From Chlorobium sp. (GTDB taxonomy: Bacteria; Bacteroidota; Chlorobiia; Chlorobiales; Chlorobiaceae): a DNA stretch of 6,456 nt. Where the stretch lies: positions 1 through 6,456 of the forward strand of contig JAPHUN010000251.1 in NCBI GenBank assembly GCA_026193435.1, written 5' to 3'. The translations under genes were made by a program, and so were the position numbers. The notes under the pieces are model-generated. The model was not told the origin of the DNA and made no database searches. It worked only from the letters and a program-made list of their open reading frames with translations. Each line of letters starts with the position of its first letter. Position 1 is the first letter of the stretch. Shown piece after piece: positions 5,257-6,456 of this stretch.

Positions 5257-6432
5257 GTGAAATTCGGAGAATCTGTCGCGCTTATCGCGATGATGATGTC
5301 TCTCGCCGCGCTTTCTATCGATGCCATGCTCCCTGCCCTTCCTGCGATCGGCCGTGAACTTGGCGTCCTGCAGGAAAACACCAACCAGCTAGTCATCTCT
5401 CTCTTGTTTCTCGGCATGTCGGCCGGACAGATTCTTTACGGACCGATGTCTGATTCAGCCGGCAGAAAGCCCGCGATCTATACCGGTTTCGGCATTTTCA
5501 TCACAGGAACGCTCTTCTGCCTCTTCGCCACGAGCTTCACCATGATGCTCTCCGGCAGGATCCTTCAGGGGGTAGGAGCCGCAAGCACGCGCATTGTTTC
5601 CATAGCAATCGTGCGTGATCAATACGAGGGACCGAAAATGGCGCGCGTCATGTCTTTTGTCATGACAATATTTATCCTCATCCCGATTCTCGCACCTGCT
5701 CTCGGGCAAACCATGCTTAACGCGTCCGGATGGAGAGCCATCTTCGGCATCTTACTGTTTCTCTCCCTCTTCACGCTCGCCTGGTTCTCATTACGCCAGC
5801 CAGAGACCCTGAGCAGGGAAAAACGCATCCCGTTTACCATCAAAAGAATAGTGACAGCCATCCGTGAAGTACTGGGTATTCGGCAGTCATTAGCCTATAC
5901 CATCATTTCAGGCCTCGTCTTCGGTTCTTTTCTCGGATACCTGAACTCCTCTCAGCAGATCCTGCAGATACAGTATGGGCTCGGAGAAGATTTCCCGCTC
6001 TACTTCGGCATACTTGCCACCGCTTTCGGTGCAGCGACCCTGCTGAACTCAAAACTCGTCATGCTCTTCAGAATGCACTCTCTCGTCCATCATGCGATGC
6101 AGGCCCTTGCCGTGCTCTCCGGGTTGTTTCTCGTCGCGGCAATGACGCAAAACGGGCACCCTCCCCTCTGGGCTTTCCTCTTCTACCTTCTGCCTGTTTT
6201 TTTTACCATCGGTATCCTGTTCGGAAACCTCAACACCCTGGCAATGGAACCCGTCGGGCACATTGCGGGTATCGGAGCATCGACAATCGGCTCCCTCTCG
6301 ACCTTCATCGCGTTGTCAGTCGGTACGGTGATAGGCCAGAGCTATAATGGAACCGTTCTGCCGCTGATCGCGGGATTTCTTATACTGAGCGTTATGTCTC
6401 TCGGCGTCATGCGATGGATGAATCTGGAATAA
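5257..6432 (+). CDS. Bcr/CflA-family major facilitator drug efflux transporter
   Basis: An inner-membrane proton-driven exporter of small molecules, of the Bcr/CflA branch (bicyclomycin, chloramphenicol and similar drugs, also cysteine in E. coli Bcr). The 391-residue protein has the expected length and about 12 hydrophobic segments. Visible marks: LSIDAMLPALPAI in the first membrane segment (19-31), motif A as GPMSDSAGRKP (62-72), and RILQGVGAASTRIVSIAIVRD (101-121), the RD ending being characteristic of this branch. The true substrate is unknown. The frame also has an ATG at 5230 overlapping the DinB gene by 11 bases, which would add MSSKKRRNS; the GTG at 5257 is preferred because of AAGGAGG at 5244-5250. 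Same strand and tight spacing make an operon with the DinB gene likely, suggesting export linked to that protein's product or stress. No terminator is visible in the 24 bases after the stop. Confidence 0.88.
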   Translation: MKFGESVALIAMMMSLAALSIDAMLPALPAIGRELGVLQENTNQLVISLLFLGMSAGQILYGPMSDSAGRKPAIYTGFGIFITGTLFCLFATSFTMMLSGRILQGVGAASTRIVSIAIVRDQYEGPKMARVMSFVMTIFILIPILAPALGQTMLNASGWRAIFGILLFLSLFTLAWFSLRQPETLSREKRIPFTIKRIVTAIREVLGIRQSLAYTIISGLVFGSFLGYLNSSQQILQIQYGLGEDFPLYFGILATAFGAATLLNSKLVMLFRMHSLVHHAMQALAVLSGLFLVAAMTQNGHPPLWAFLFYLLPVFFTIGILFGNLNTLAMEPVGHIAGIGASTIGSLSTFIALSVGTVIGQSYNGTVLPLIAGFLILSVMSLGVMRWMNLE

Positions 6433-6456
6433 GGCACACGAGAGATCAGTAACTGA

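Noticed and set aside
4869..5417. 182-codon minus-strand frame across the DinB and transporter genes
   Set aside because: It covers two recognisable plus-strand genes and shows no family motif.

Overview
The window most likely comes from a green sulfur bacterium (Chlorobiales, of the Chlorobium/Prosthecochloris kind). This is an inference from the protein sequences and from one combination: a BshA-type glycosyltransferase, an archaeal-type S-adenosylmethionine synthetase, and heptanucleotide repeats of the CTTTTGN type in an intergenic gap. Base composition looks close to balanced. Nothing in the window looks like phage, an insertion sequence, CRISPR or a tRNA/rRNA gene.

Layout, left to right. 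(1) Positions 1-645, minus strand: the N-terminal half of histidinol dehydrogenase (hisD), running off the left edge. (2) A 262-base divergent intergenic region. (3) Positions 908-1936, plus strand: complete mreB, apparently without mreC behind it. (4) A 172-base convergent gap filled by two different period-7 repeat blocks, one folding into a long hairpin. (5) Positions 2109-3251, minus strand: a GT4 glycosyltransferase recognised as BshA, the first enzyme of bacillithiol synthesis. (6) A 219-base divergent intergenic region with nested inverted repeats. (7) Positions 3471-4685, plus strand: archaeal-type methionine adenosyltransferase. (8) Positions 4749-5240, plus strand: a DinB-fold protein with an intact three-histidine metal site. 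(9) Positions 5257-6432, plus strand: a Bcr/CflA-type major facilitator efflux protein, starting 16 bases after the DinB gene ends.

How the genes may work together. hisD (histidine synthesis) and mreB (cell shape) are ordinary housekeeping genes. The right two thirds is more suggestive. BshA makes GlcNAc-malate for bacillithiol; green sulfur bacteria are known to make N-methyl-bacillithiol, whose methylation uses S-adenosylmethionine; the DinB/YfiT superfamily contains the bacillithiol S-transferases; and Bcr/CflA proteins export small molecules. A thiol synthesis, methyl supply, conjugation and efflux neighbourhood is therefore a reasonable hypothesis, but the sequence shows only adjacency. 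bshA is on the opposite strand from the other three, so it is not in their operon.
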